Shown here: positions 23,744 to 30,632 of the stretch, piece after piece
Layout of the letters: every line of letters begins with the position of its first letter
Position numbering within the stretch: position 1 is the first letter of the stretch
Notes under the pieces: generated by a model
What the model was told of the DNA's origin: nothing
Databases searched by the model: none
What the model saw: the letters and a program-made list of their open reading frames with translations, nothing else
Virus record (IMG/VR): IMGVR_UViG_3300013006_000056
Coordinates: 1 to 43,272 of that record
DNA from: a virus
Length of the DNA: 43,272 nucleotides
Direction: 5' to 3' (one strand)
Translations under genes and position numbers: made by a program

Positions 23744-24232
23744 ATGGCGATTCGTCAACCTCTGGTCTTAGGCAGCGACGGTACCGTGCAACAACTGCAA
23801 TCCGGCGATACTATCCAAGCACCAACCAACACCCCATCTATTCGCTCAGTGACAAATTCTGAGTCTTCGGCCTCGCTGTCATTTGGCATGCCTGTTTATT
23901 CGAGCGGCGCGGATGCGGTCAAGCGTGCACAGGCCAATGCCAAGAGCACCGCCAAGCTGGCAGGGCTGGTCTATGACCCGACCATTGCAGCGGGTGCATC
24001 AGGCAATATTGCCCAGTCGGGCGTGCTGGTCGGCACTACGGCGCAGTGGGATGCGGTGGCAGGCACCACGGGTGGTCTGACCTTTGGCACGCTGTATTTT
24101 CTGGATCCCGCGAATATCGGCAAGATCACCTCGGTAGTGCCCTCGACCATCGGTCAGTGCAATGTGCTGGTCGGGACTGCTTTAAGTCCCACCGAGCTGG
24201 AAATCCAGATCGCCCAGCCCATCCTGCTGTAA
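23744..24232 (+). CDS. Small fibre/decoration protein, shared N-terminus A
   Basis: The 162-residue protein starts MAIRQPLVLGSDGTVQQLQS, nearly the same as TARTPLVVGGDGLPQQLQSG in the next gene. The rest has an Ala/Thr/Gly-rich beta fold with FGTLYFLDPANIGKITSVVP, like DUF2190-type surface proteins, and ends in VLVGTALSPTELEIQIAQ. The shared 25 residues may attach different heads to one virion site. AAGGAA precedes the start, and no catalytic residues are evident. Confidence 0.6.
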   Translation: MAIRQPLVLGSDGTVQQLQSGDTIQAPTNTPSIRSVTNSESSASLSFGMPVYSSGADAVKRAQANAKSTAKLAGLVYDPTIAAGASGNIAQSGVLVGTTAQWDAVAGTTGGLTFGTLYFLDPANIGKITSVVPSTIGQCNVLVGTALSPTELEIQIAQPILL

Positions 24233-24244
24233 AGGAGATCAGGC

Positions 24245-25000
24245 ATGACCGCAAGAACCCCTCTGGTGGTAGGCGGCGATGGCCTGCCGCAGCAATTACA
24301 GTCTGGCGACACGCTGGCAGCGTTTGAGACTTTTGCGCAGAGTCGCTGGGTGCATAATGATATGGATATCATTTCATCCAATGGCTTCTCTGGATTTCAG
24401 ATCAATAGCGGCGTGTTTGGCTATGTGATGGATATGACCGCCAATGTCTACGGTATCGTGAATATCAGCTCCAGCACGACCGCAAGCTCAGGCTGCTATG
24501 TCCTTGCGAATAGCAATGCCACGCCAAACCTGAAAGTGGGCAATATCTATCGATGCATTTTTCAGATTCCTGCCAATAACGCCACCGCGACCATCAATCT
24601 GGGATGGATGAGCCCCGCCACCACGCCCAGCGCCACATCTGGCGCTTTTGTGGTTATTTCTGGTGTCACGGCGCAGGCCAAGGTCATCAGCAGTAGCGGC
24701 GGCACGACCACGGCATCGTCATCCACCCTCTCAACGGGTGTCTGGATGGTGCTGGATATCGAGTGGACCTCAGCGACCACGTGCCGTTTTTGTATCTTTG
24801 ATCTGGCATCCAATACCAAGTACTACGATCAAACGATCACCGTATCCAATAGCATCCTCACCACAGGTGGCGCGTATAACCCGCAAGGCTATAGCGGCGT
24901 CGTGGCGCTCAGCTCCGGGACGACCGTGCTTGAGTTGATCCGTATTGATTACATCGGGCGAGGGCTCGCCAGACCGGCAGCCATCGTCACGCCGAGCTAG
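24245..25000 (+). CDS. Fibre/decoration protein, shared N-terminus A
   Basis: The 251-residue protein has the PLVVGGDGLPQQLQSGDTL start shared with the upstream gene and then a different body: a Ser/Thr-rich beta domain with YVMDMTANVYGIVNISSSTT, and a second one ending ALSSGTTVLELIRIDYIGRG, which look like jelly-roll strands of carbohydrate-binding or fibre domains. It has two cysteines. An AAAGGAG ribosome site precedes it. A host-surface binding role is inferred from location and fold-like features only. Confidence 0.6.
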   Translation: MTARTPLVVGGDGLPQQLQSGDTLAAFETFAQSRWVHNDMDIISSNGFSGFQINSGVFGYVMDMTANVYGIVNISSSTTASSGCYVLANSNATPNLKVGNIYRCIFQIPANNATATINLGWMSPATTPSATSGAFVVISGVTAQAKVISSSGGTTTASSSTLSTGVWMVLDIEWTSATTCRFCIFDLASNTKYYDQTITVSNSILTTGGAYNPQGYSGVVALSSGTTVLELIRIDYIGRGLARPAAIVTPS

Positions 25001-25049
25001 GTTTTTGCAAGCATCGGTTTGATGCACCGCCTGCGTTTACCCATTCTAC

Positions 25050-25075
25050 AGCCTCCCAGTGCGGAGGCTTTTTTT
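25050..25075 (+). terminator. Terminator before the lysis cassette
   Basis: AGCCTCC (25050-25056) pairs with GGAGGCT (25063-25069) across a six-base loop and seven T follow. The lysis genes start 15 bp later, so they may need read-through or antitermination. Confidence 0.8.
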
Positions 25076-25089
25076 ATACAGGAAGCCTC

Positions 25090-25332
25090 ATGCAAATTCC
25101 CATCACCTCACACGATCTCTACCTGATCGGTGCTGCGTGCTGGCTGTTTAGCCAGATCATCGCCAAGGCGGGTACCCCGTCATGGCTGCCTGCATGGGCA
25201 GTCGTGATCGTCAATCTCATCGCCGCCAACTGGGGCAAATCCGCCAACGTTGAGCCCGCTCAAGTATCCGTCCCAGACCTTGCCGATGTGGACATCTCAA
25301 ACCCAAACCGCGCGTGCAAGGACCAGCCATGA
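25090..25332 (+). CDS. Two-helix lysis-cassette membrane protein
   Basis: The 80-residue protein has two membrane segments (about residues 10-27, LYLIGAACWLFSQIIAKAG, and 31-48, WLPAWAVVIVNLIAANWG) and a soluble, acidic C-terminus. It starts after AGGAAG and overlaps the next gene by 4 bp. With that gene and the endolysin it forms a compact lysis cassette. It is probably a holin partner or antiholin. Neither its family nor its exact role is fixed by the sequence. Confidence 0.6.
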   Translation: MQIPITSHDLYLIGAACWLFSQIIAKAGTPSWLPAWAVVIVNLIAANWGKSANVEPAQVSVPDLADVDISNPNRACKDQP

Positions 25333-25514
25333 ACGTCTCAGAGCAAATCTCAACCGCCGTCGCCAAAGTCACCCCGCCGGTCGGTGTGGTCATCATGGGG
25401 CATTTTGTCACCATGAATGATGCGGTGCAGGTGGTCACGCTCGTCTATGTCCTCGTGCAACTGGCGTACTTGGTCGCCAAGTGGCAACGCGAAGTCAAGG
25501 AGCGCCAAAAATGA
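25329..25514 (+). CDS. Phage holin (HP1-like)
   Basis: The 61-residue protein has a KVTPPVGVVIMGHFVTMND start and a strong helix VVTLVYVLVQLAYLVAKW ahead of a charged tail KWQREVKERQK, the usual form of small phage holins of the HP1/Phage_holin_2_3 type. Holins open the inner membrane at a set time so that lysis begins. It overlaps the endolysin start by 4 bp (ATGA), so the two are coupled. Confidence 0.7.
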   Translation: MNVSEQISTAVAKVTPPVGVVIMGHFVTMNDAVQVVTLVYVLVQLAYLVAKWQREVKERQK

Positions 25515-25996
25515 CTCCACTGAATAACAAAAAAGCCGTTGCCGGTGCGCTGGTACTGGCTGGCGCTGCGCTCGTATCCTATGTGAGCCAGCATGAGGGC
25601 ACGCGTCATGTGCCCTATAAAGATCAGGGCGGTGTCTGGACGGTCTGTCAGGGTCATACCGGTCGTGACGTGGTGCCGGGCAAGCGCTATACCCAGGCCG
25701 AGTGTGATGCGTTTCTGGCGACTGATCTGGCGGTGGCGGGCAGGGGAGTGCTGTCCTGTGTGCATGTGCCGCTCAATCAGCACCAGTATGATGCTTATAC
25801 TGACTTTGCCTTCAATATCGGCGTAGGTGCGTTCTGCCGCTCCTCGATCGCGCTCCAGCTCAATCAGCGTCACTATAGCGACGCCTGCAATCGCCTGATG
25901 CTGTATGACCATATCGGTAATACCGTCAATGTCGGTCTGCGCAATCGCCGTGAAGATGAGCGCAAGCTGTGTCTGATGCCGCAGGCTGCGAGTTGA
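25511..25996 (+). CDS. GH24 endolysin with SAR-like N-terminus
   Basis: The 161-residue protein has the T4-lysozyme-type triad E29, D38, T44 with exact E-8-D-5-T spacing (HEGTRHVPYKDQGGVWT). It cuts the glycan strands of peptidoglycan. Residues 8-24 (AVAGALVLAGAALVSY and neighbours) form a weakly hydrophobic, Ala/Gly-rich segment, as in SAR endolysins exported by Sec and released from the membrane when the holin acts. It contains several cysteines (VCQGH, AECD, LSCVH, AFCRS). No Rz/Rz1 pair is visible after it, which is unusual. Confidence 0.85.
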   Translation: MTPLNNKKAVAGALVLAGAALVSYVSQHEGTRHVPYKDQGGVWTVCQGHTGRDVVPGKRYTQAECDAFLATDLAVAGRGVLSCVHVPLNQHQYDAYTDFAFNIGVGAFCRSSIALQLNQRHYSDACNRLMLYDHIGNTVNVGLRNRREDERKLCLMPQAAS

Positions 25997-26028
25997 TCGA
26001 GCCGTGCTATAAAATGCAGTAATGCACT

Positions 26029-26056
26029 TTGATTTTGGATGGGTTTGGTGTAAGAT
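26029..26056 (+). promoter_or_regulatory. Promoter of the tRNA-Lys gene
   Basis: TTGATT (26029-26034) and TAAGAT (26051-26056) are separated by 16 bp. A GC-rich stretch follows the -10, as at stringently controlled tRNA promoters. The tRNA begins about 38 bp after it. Confidence 0.6.
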
Positions 26057-26094
26057 TCGCGTCCTCAATGGATATGCCGTCCTTGATGCGTATC

Positions 26095-26170
26095 GGGTTG
26101 TTAGCTCAGTTGGTAGAGCAGCGGACTCTTAATCCGTAGGTCGATGGTTCGAGCCCATCACAACCCACCA
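26095..26170 (+). tRNA. tRNA-Lys (anticodon CUU)
   Basis: The 76-base gene folds as a full cloverleaf: acceptor GGGTTGT with ACAACCC, D arm GCTC-AGTTGGTA-GAGC, anticodon arm GCGGA-CTCTTAA-TCCGT, T arm GATGG-TTCGAGC-CCATC, discriminator A and encoded CCA. The anticodon loop gives CTT, hence Lys. It lies 98 bp after the endolysin and 14 bp before the integrase stop. It is the likely integration site of the element to its right. I found no second copy of its 3' end in the window. Confidence 0.95.
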
Positions 26171-26180
26171 TATAAAATAA

Positions 26181-26208
26181 AGGCTTACACGATGTGTGAG
26201 CCTTTTTC
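26181..26208. terminator. Terminator between tRNA-Lys and integrase
   Basis: AGGCTTACAC (26181-26190) pairs with GTGTGAGCCT (26194-26203) across a three-base loop and a T run follows. The stem overlaps the stop codon of the reverse-strand integrase. Read backwards it is followed by TTTATTTTATA, so it can end both genes. Confidence 0.8.
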
Positions 26209-27222
26209 TTTTTTGGGCGGTGCCGAAAACGTGTCACCTAGCAATGTGCCGACCACTTCTGCATGCTGCGACAGTTGAGCTGGTGCCAGATGCGCATAGC
26301 GTCTGACCATCTCTACAGATTTCCAACCGCCCATTTCCTGCAAGTTATAAAGCGGCGTACCATTCTGCACCAACCAGCTTGCCCAAGTGTGTCTAAGGTC
26401 ATGCCAACGGAAATTGGTAATCCCTGCACGCTTTAAGGCATTCCGCCACGCTTTCGTATTGATTTGCCTGATCGGTTTCCCAGCATAGGTAAATACATAC
26501 TCGGCGTGCTTGCTCACTTGGCGCTTCAGTAAATCCACAGCTAACTGGCTTAAAGAGACGTGGATATCTTCTGCCCCTTTGGCCTGATCACCATGTATCC
26601 ATGCCGTTTTACGTGCTAGATCGACTTGTTGCCAAGTCAGTTTCAGCACATTGGCTTGGCGTAAGCCTGTGGCAAGGGCAAAAAGGGTGATGTCTTTTTG
26701 ATGGTTTGGCAGTTGATCAAGCAGAGTTCTAGCTTGATCAGGAGTGATCCATCGGACGCGCCGTTTTTGCTCTTTGTACATTCTCACTTTCGGTGCTTTA
26801 TCGATCCATTCCCATTCATCACAGGCTTTGCGTAGGATAGATCGAATCAGGGCCAGATACCGATTTGCCGTCGAACCGCTGGATTCCCGCTTTTTGAACT
26901 CACCAATTGCAGTGATTTCATCTCGCGTGATTTCAGTCAGAATCCTTCCGCGTAAGAACTGCTGTAACCAAGACAGTTTGCGGATATCCTCTTGGTGTGT
27001 GCGCTTATGCTCCGTCTCCTGCAGCCAGCGATAGCCTGCCTGATCCCATGTATAGCGAGGTTTCTCACCTAGCTTATGCACCCGCCAACATTCTGCTTTC
27101 AGCTTGTCGTGGAACTCTTGCGCTTCGATTTTGTTGTTTGTTCCAGTAGTGCGTCTAATTCGCTCACCATTTGGCGAGGTAAAATCGACCCACCACGTAT
27201 TTCCGCGTTTTGTAAGTGACAT
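26185..27222 (-). CDS. int: Tyrosine recombinase/integrase
   Basis: The 345-residue protein carries all visible catalytic parts: R188 (ATGLRQANVLKL), H274-x-x-R277 (FRWHDLRHTWAS), W300 and Y309 (VRRYAHLAP). It has an Arg/Lys-rich N-terminus (MSLTKRGNTWWVDFTSPNGE), as in phage and island integrases that bind arm sites, and a SAM-like region near 60-140. It ends beside tRNA-Lys, which implies integration at the tRNA 3' end. It overlaps the excisionase-like gene by 124 bp. Confidence 0.9.
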   Translation of the reverse strand: MSLTKRGNTWWVDFTSPNGERIRRTTGTNNKIEAQEFHDKLKAECWRVHKLGEKPRYTWDQAGYRWLQETEHKRTHQEDIRKLSWLQQFLRGRILTEITRDEITAIGEFKKRESSGSTANRYLALIRSILRKACDEWEWIDKAPKVRMYKEQKRRVRWITPDQARTLLDQLPNHQKDITLFALATGLRQANVLKLTWQQVDLARKTAWIHGDQAKGAEDIHVSLSQLAVDLLKRQVSKHAEYVFTYAGKPIRQINTKAWRNALKRAGITNFRWHDLRHTWASWLVQNGTPLYNLQEMGGWKSVEMVRRYAHLAPAQLSQHAEVVGTLLGDTFSAPPKKEKGSHIV

Positions 27223-27431
27223 TGTTTTAACTCCTTTGGGTGTGTCACTTGCAACGCTTGCCGAGGACTAGCATAGTGCGACCGTACATATTCGGCAAGA
27301 TCCACTTCGAGGAAGACCCAAGACTTTCCAGGCTTGGCACCAGGGATGAGTCCTAACTTTGCGCGACGGCGTAATTCTTCAGGGTGCATTCTGAGAAAGG
27401 CTGCGGCTTGTGTCAGGTTTAAGCTCTGCAT
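27099..27431 (-). CDS. Excisionase-like HTH protein
   Basis: The 110-residue protein begins with LNLTQAAAFLRMHPEELRRR and KLGLIPGAKPGKSWVFLEVD, the AlpA/excisionase-type winged HTH (MerR-like) that reads an element's own DNA. It has a Ser/Arg/Lys-rich tail that overlaps the integrase start. It likely controls excision. AAGAGGTGGG precedes its ATG. It could instead be a simple regulator of int. Confidence 0.7.
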   Translation of the reverse strand: MQSLNLTQAAAFLRMHPEELRRRAKLGLIPGAKPGKSWVFLEVDLAEYVRSHYASPRQALQVTHPKELKQCHLQNAEIRGGSILPRQMVSELDALLEQTTKSKRKSSTTS

Positions 27432-27491
27432 TGCATCCCACCTCTTGGGTAGCAGTGAAACGTAAACCTGATTCTGGAGAAACGATACATA

Positions 27492-27505
27492 TTTGACCGG
27501 ACAAA
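27492..27505. promoter_or_regulatory. Imperfect palindrome near the excisionase start
   Basis: TTTGACCGGACAAA is symmetric except for one pair. It lies about 60 bp upstream of the reverse-strand excisionase gene and about 165 bp before the forward gene at 27671. It could be an operator; nothing proves it. Confidence 0.3.
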
Positions 27506-27670
27506 TAGCAGAGGATTTGGCGAGAGCAATTAGTATTATCCAGATGGATAAATGTGAAAAGTCCGTCTATTCTTTGGTCTTGGAAGTGTGCCTGCTTGGT
27601 AATATTGGACTGTTATCTGAGTGCAGATCATCAATCTACCAATTCACATACGTCAGTCTGGAGAGGCAGT

Positions 27671-28399
27671 ATGCCAGAATCATTGATACTCAATGACTTC
27701 AAGTGGGCATTTCGCATTGTATTTGACGACTGGCGGAAACACAGGCCAAAGCGGGTTCGAGATACACTGCCATCAGGCTTTACCTCGCCTAGGCTCCGCT
27801 ATATACGTAAAGTGGCGTGTATGCGTGCGGCGCTTCAGGAAAGTAGGATAATCGAGTGCACTCAGTGGACGCAGTCCGATCTTTCTGGCAACAAGATCGA
27901 GGAGGGGCAGGTTCCTTTTCCTGCAACTGCAGAATATGCCTGTAACACATGCAAGCACCCCTGTGTCACACACGCAGATCTAACTCGTGAGCTTGGTTTA
28001 ACAGTTGAAAAAGAGAGCTTTTGTGAACGGACTTGGCGTCGGTATCTGAATGCAAAGCAACCCATGCCCGTTGATCTGTTCCGGCGAGTAATCGCCAATG
28101 CCTTTGCACTTGACTGGCTCAGTGCTCATCAGGCATTGGCAATCTGGAAAGAAATTGATGAGTTGATGGTCGTTAGAAAAAGCATGGTTGCATTCAGTCA
28201 ACGCGCTGGTGAAAGAAAAGATTTCGGGCTTTCCAAAAATATCGACGCATCAAAACGCGATATTGATAACGAATTATTTAAGCAAATCAGGTTACTTGAC
28301 CATGAGTGTATTCATGTACTTCATCAGCGTTCTATGGATCAGAGGCTGACGGTCGAAAATCGGTCGCGATTCAAGAATATGATTTTTAGAATGCGTTGA
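27671..28399 (+). CDS. Unknown protein with CNTC motif
   Basis: The 242-residue protein starts after GGAGAGGCAGT. It contains CNTCKHPCVTHADL (possible metal-binding cysteines), a basic helical part FCERTWRRYLNAKQPMPVDL that looks like an HTH-type DNA-contact region, and a charged C-terminus rich in Lys/Arg. The open frame extends upstream to 27554 but lacks a ribosome site there. No family is recognised. A regulatory role in the island is possible. Confidence 0.55.
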   Translation: MPESLILNDFKWAFRIVFDDWRKHRPKRVRDTLPSGFTSPRLRYIRKVACMRAALQESRIIECTQWTQSDLSGNKIEEGQVPFPATAEYACNTCKHPCVTHADLTRELGLTVEKESFCERTWRRYLNAKQPMPVDLFRRVIANAFALDWLSAHQALAIWKEIDELMVVRKSMVAFSQRAGERKDFGLSKNIDASKRDIDNELFKQIRLLDHECIHVLHQRSMDQRLTVENRSRFKNMIFRMR

Positions 28400-28439
28400 A
28401 TAGAGGGACTCTCGAGACCAGACGACTGTATAAGAATGA

Positions 28440-28670
28440 TTAACCCTCATCCTCTAGGATCGTGATTTTGATCCTGGCATTTAGTGCAGAAAGCCAATCT
28501 TGTAGCTCAATCACATCCAGACGTCTCTCCAGATTCTCGACCCGCCAGACATAGTTCTGCGGCTTATCCAATTTTTCGGCAAGCCCGGTCTGAGTCACAT
28601 CCTGTAACTTCCTGAGTTGTATCAAGTCTGAGATGAGAACCCGATATCGAGGGTCATGGATTGTGCTCAT
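28440..28670 (-). CDS. XRE-family HTH regulator
   Basis: The 76-residue protein has a classic Cro/CI-type HTH: VLISDLIQLRKLQDVTQTGL, AEKLDKPQNYVWRVENLERR and DVIELQDWLSAL. It probably binds the repeat operator in the divergent gap to its left on the reverse strand, which is shared with the forward gene at 28812. The start at 28670 is the best choice; an upstream reading is possible. Such small regulators commonly control island or toxin-antitoxin genes. Confidence 0.75.
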   Translation of the reverse strand: MSTIHDPRYRVLISDLIQLRKLQDVTQTGLAEKLDKPQNYVWRVENLERRLDVIELQDWLSALNARIKITILEDEG

Positions 28671-28707
28671 AGCCCAATATGAGGCACTTCCCATCAATAC
28701 ATCAAAA

Positions 28708-28736
28708 TGATATAAATACACCAATTTGATATAATT
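28708..28736. promoter_or_regulatory. Divergent operator/promoter with two direct repeats
   Basis: TGATATAAAT (28708-28717) and TGATATAATT (28727-28736) are spaced 19 bp apart. The second overlaps a perfect -10 (TATAAT, 28730-28735) for the rightward gene. The XRE protein is the natural candidate to bind here. Confidence 0.5.
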
Positions 28737-28811
28737 TAAATGTTGGCTTCTCGGGCTACTGGATCTACAAGCTCAGTCCTCGAAGTAACGTGGGAAAATG
28801 GAGAGGCGTCG

Positions 28812-29327
28812 ATGCAAACCGCTTTTGAAAAACTGACGACTAAAGTCATTTTGATGATTTGGCTTTTTGGGTCTATTGGCTTGAGCGTATTCGTACCGCA
28901 ACACCCATTCTTTTTAATCTTTATTCTTAGCTATCCGTTGCATCTGATCTATCGCTGGAAAGTGCTGACACCAAGATACGCAGATATGCTCAGGACAAGA
29001 GCTGGGGCTATCGCCGTGGCTCATGGGTCGTACCACCCAGATTTCGTCATGATTGATGGCTCGAAAGGTCGCTACTACCTAGGATTTGATATGACCCAGA
29101 ATGTTCTGGTGATCATTCATGATTTGCTCAAGATCGAGAAGGTATACAGGGTATCCGATGTGACGAACTGGAGTATGACCAATCAGCTATTGACCATCTA
29201 CTTGAGCCGTCTGGAGTGCCCTGTCGTCTGTATTTATTATGATACCAATAGGTTCCACTATCTTTCCGGCAGAATGCATCAGGTGACGAACTGGGTAAAG
29301 TCGCATGATTATGCGCCAATAATCTAA
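28812..29327 (+). CDS. Membrane protein of unknown function
   Basis: The 171-residue protein has two membrane helices at about residues 12-30 (TTKVILMIWLFGSIGLSVFV) and 34-48 (HPFFLIFILSYPLHLIY), then a soluble domain. The latter contains HGSYHPDFVMIDGSKGRYYL and IYYDTNRFHYLSGRMHQVTN. A GGAGAGGCGTCG ribosome site fits 28812 best, although the frame runs upstream to 28740. The function is unknown. It is transcribed away from the XRE gene and could be an effector it controls. Confidence 0.65.
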   Translation: MQTAFEKLTTKVILMIWLFGSIGLSVFVPQHPFFLIFILSYPLHLIYRWKVLTPRYADMLRTRAGAIAVAHGSYHPDFVMIDGSKGRYYLGFDMTQNVLVIIHDLLKIEKVYRVSDVTNWSMTNQLLTIYLSRLECPVVCIYYDTNRFHYLSGRMHQVTNWVKSHDYAPII

Positions 29328-29357
29328 TGTGCATCATCAACGCCTCGGAGTCAAATC

Positions 29358-29561
29358 ATGAAAAAACCATTGTCTCGCGCGTATCACGATACTGTTGCGA
29401 TGTTTGCTGTGGATAATATTCGTTTTTCTGAGCAAGGTTTGGAGCTACTGGCAGCGGTGGATCGCGGTGAGATAAGCCGTGAGAGAGCGATTGAAATGAT
29501 CGAAGCCCGAGCAAGGGCTTATGCACAAGCATCTGCAAATATGCGATCAGAAAAAGAATAA
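29358..29561 (+). CDS. Small VbhA-antitoxin-like protein
   Basis: The 67-residue helical protein contains VDNIRFSEQGLELLAAVDRG and EISRERAIEMIEARARAYAQ, which resembles small VbhA-type antitoxin proteins of Fic toxins as I recall them. No Fic gene is next to it in the window, so it is at most an orphan. It follows the membrane protein gene by 30 bp and may share its operon. Confidence 0.5.
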   Translation: MKKPLSRAYHDTVAMFAVDNIRFSEQGLELLAAVDRGEISRERAIEMIEARARAYAQASANMRSEKE

Positions 29562-30632
29562 TTCGACCATCCTGGCATTCGGGATGAACATGAACCACGG
29601 TGATCCTGCTTTTTTTAGGAGAGCGTATTGCGTTCCTTGTTGGTGATCGCTTTTACAAAAAAACAGAACAGATCATCAACTCGTTGTCTTTTCTCGGCAA
29701 ACAGAATTATATAGAGAAGCTACATTTTTTATCGTTTCTTCTGATATGAGAGCAACCAATCATTGTTCAGCAGATTCTCGAGCTTTTCTGCAATTCGTGT
29801 ACAAAACTCAATAGGATTTTCCGCTTTGATGTCATTACCTTACAAACAACTTCACCTGTTTTGTCGTCGCTCGTACACCGCCATGATCAAATCGACACGC
29901 TAAGTGCTGAACTGTAACTTCAACTTTATATTCAGTAATCACACTAAAAGCGACCACTCAGCAAAATCTTAATGTGAATTTCTTTTTCAGAGAATGAATG
30001 TGTAATGCATCTGATTGTTGTGTTCAGATCTGCAGAATCGACAGGACAAGGTAGTGTTTGGATTCCCGCCGTGAACAGGCTGGCATCCAAACGGGATTGC
30101 GCGTAACTCAGTTTCTTGCTTTTATCCAGCATCGCTGTCTTAGGATCAGCATTTCACATTCATATCGACGATGTGTGTGCAGATGCGCAGAATTGGCAGG
30201 ACAAGGTAGTGTTTGCATCGCCGCCAGGAATGGGTTGGCATTCAAACGAGATGTATCCAGTCGTTTCTCTCCCTACACATCCTTTCAACCTTGTTCAGGG
30301 CAAGCCCCGAAACCCCATAAGTTATAAGCAGAAAAAACATGAACCATTGTCAGAGCTGACGTGGGTATTGTGACGACATGCTTATGAGTACCAATTGCAT
30401 TCATGGAAAACATTTGCTGTGTGAAGCGAAGCTATTCAGAGTCAAGAAGGGTTGAAGTACTCAATTATTTACGGTGCTAGCATTAGCAATGCTATTTGAT
30501 GAATCTCTACAATACATTATTGATCTATCAGCTTAAGTATGCGGTAAGCAAGTATGGTATCTTTCATCACACCTGCCTTTCTGCAGGTTAGTTGAATGCA
30601 ATTACGTAGCTGAATTTATTAGGGAAGCTGTC
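29562..30632. other. About 1 kb without intact genes; decayed coding remnants
   Basis: No gene in this stretch is convincing. It contains a 72-bp direct duplication (30026-30097 and 30181-30252). The second copy reads WQDKVVFASPPGMGWHSNE and the first reads RQDKVVFGFPP then a stop, so both look like relics of tandem paralogous genes. An open frame at 30116-30373 (85 codons) surrounds the second copy but has no ribosome site. This is probably the decayed junction between the integrase-linked genes and the defence island. Confidence 0.6.
30026..30252 (+). repeat. 72-bp direct repeats, 155 bp apart
   Basis: Copies lie at 30026-30097 and 30181-30252 with no gaps, and share GGACAAGGTAGTGTTTG. The first is frame-broken. 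They are fragments of a repeated coding sequence rather than an attachment site. Confidence 0.7.

Noticed and set aside
25990-26000. TCGAGCC just after the endolysin, similar to TTCGAGCC in the tRNA T arm
   Set aside because: Seven bases can match by chance and no further tRNA sequence follows, so it is not a left attachment site.
27187-27196. ACCCACCAC inside the integrase start, similar to the tRNA-Lys 3' end
   Set aside because: The match is only nine bases and lies within coding sequence; it is too short for an attachment site.
27493-27696. A 67-codon forward open frame before the gene at 27671
   Set aside because: It has no ribosome site and overlaps the better-supported gene start.
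30026-30252. 72-bp direct repeats as integration site duplications
   Set aside because: They read as degraded coding sequence of one family and have no link to the tRNA or integrase.
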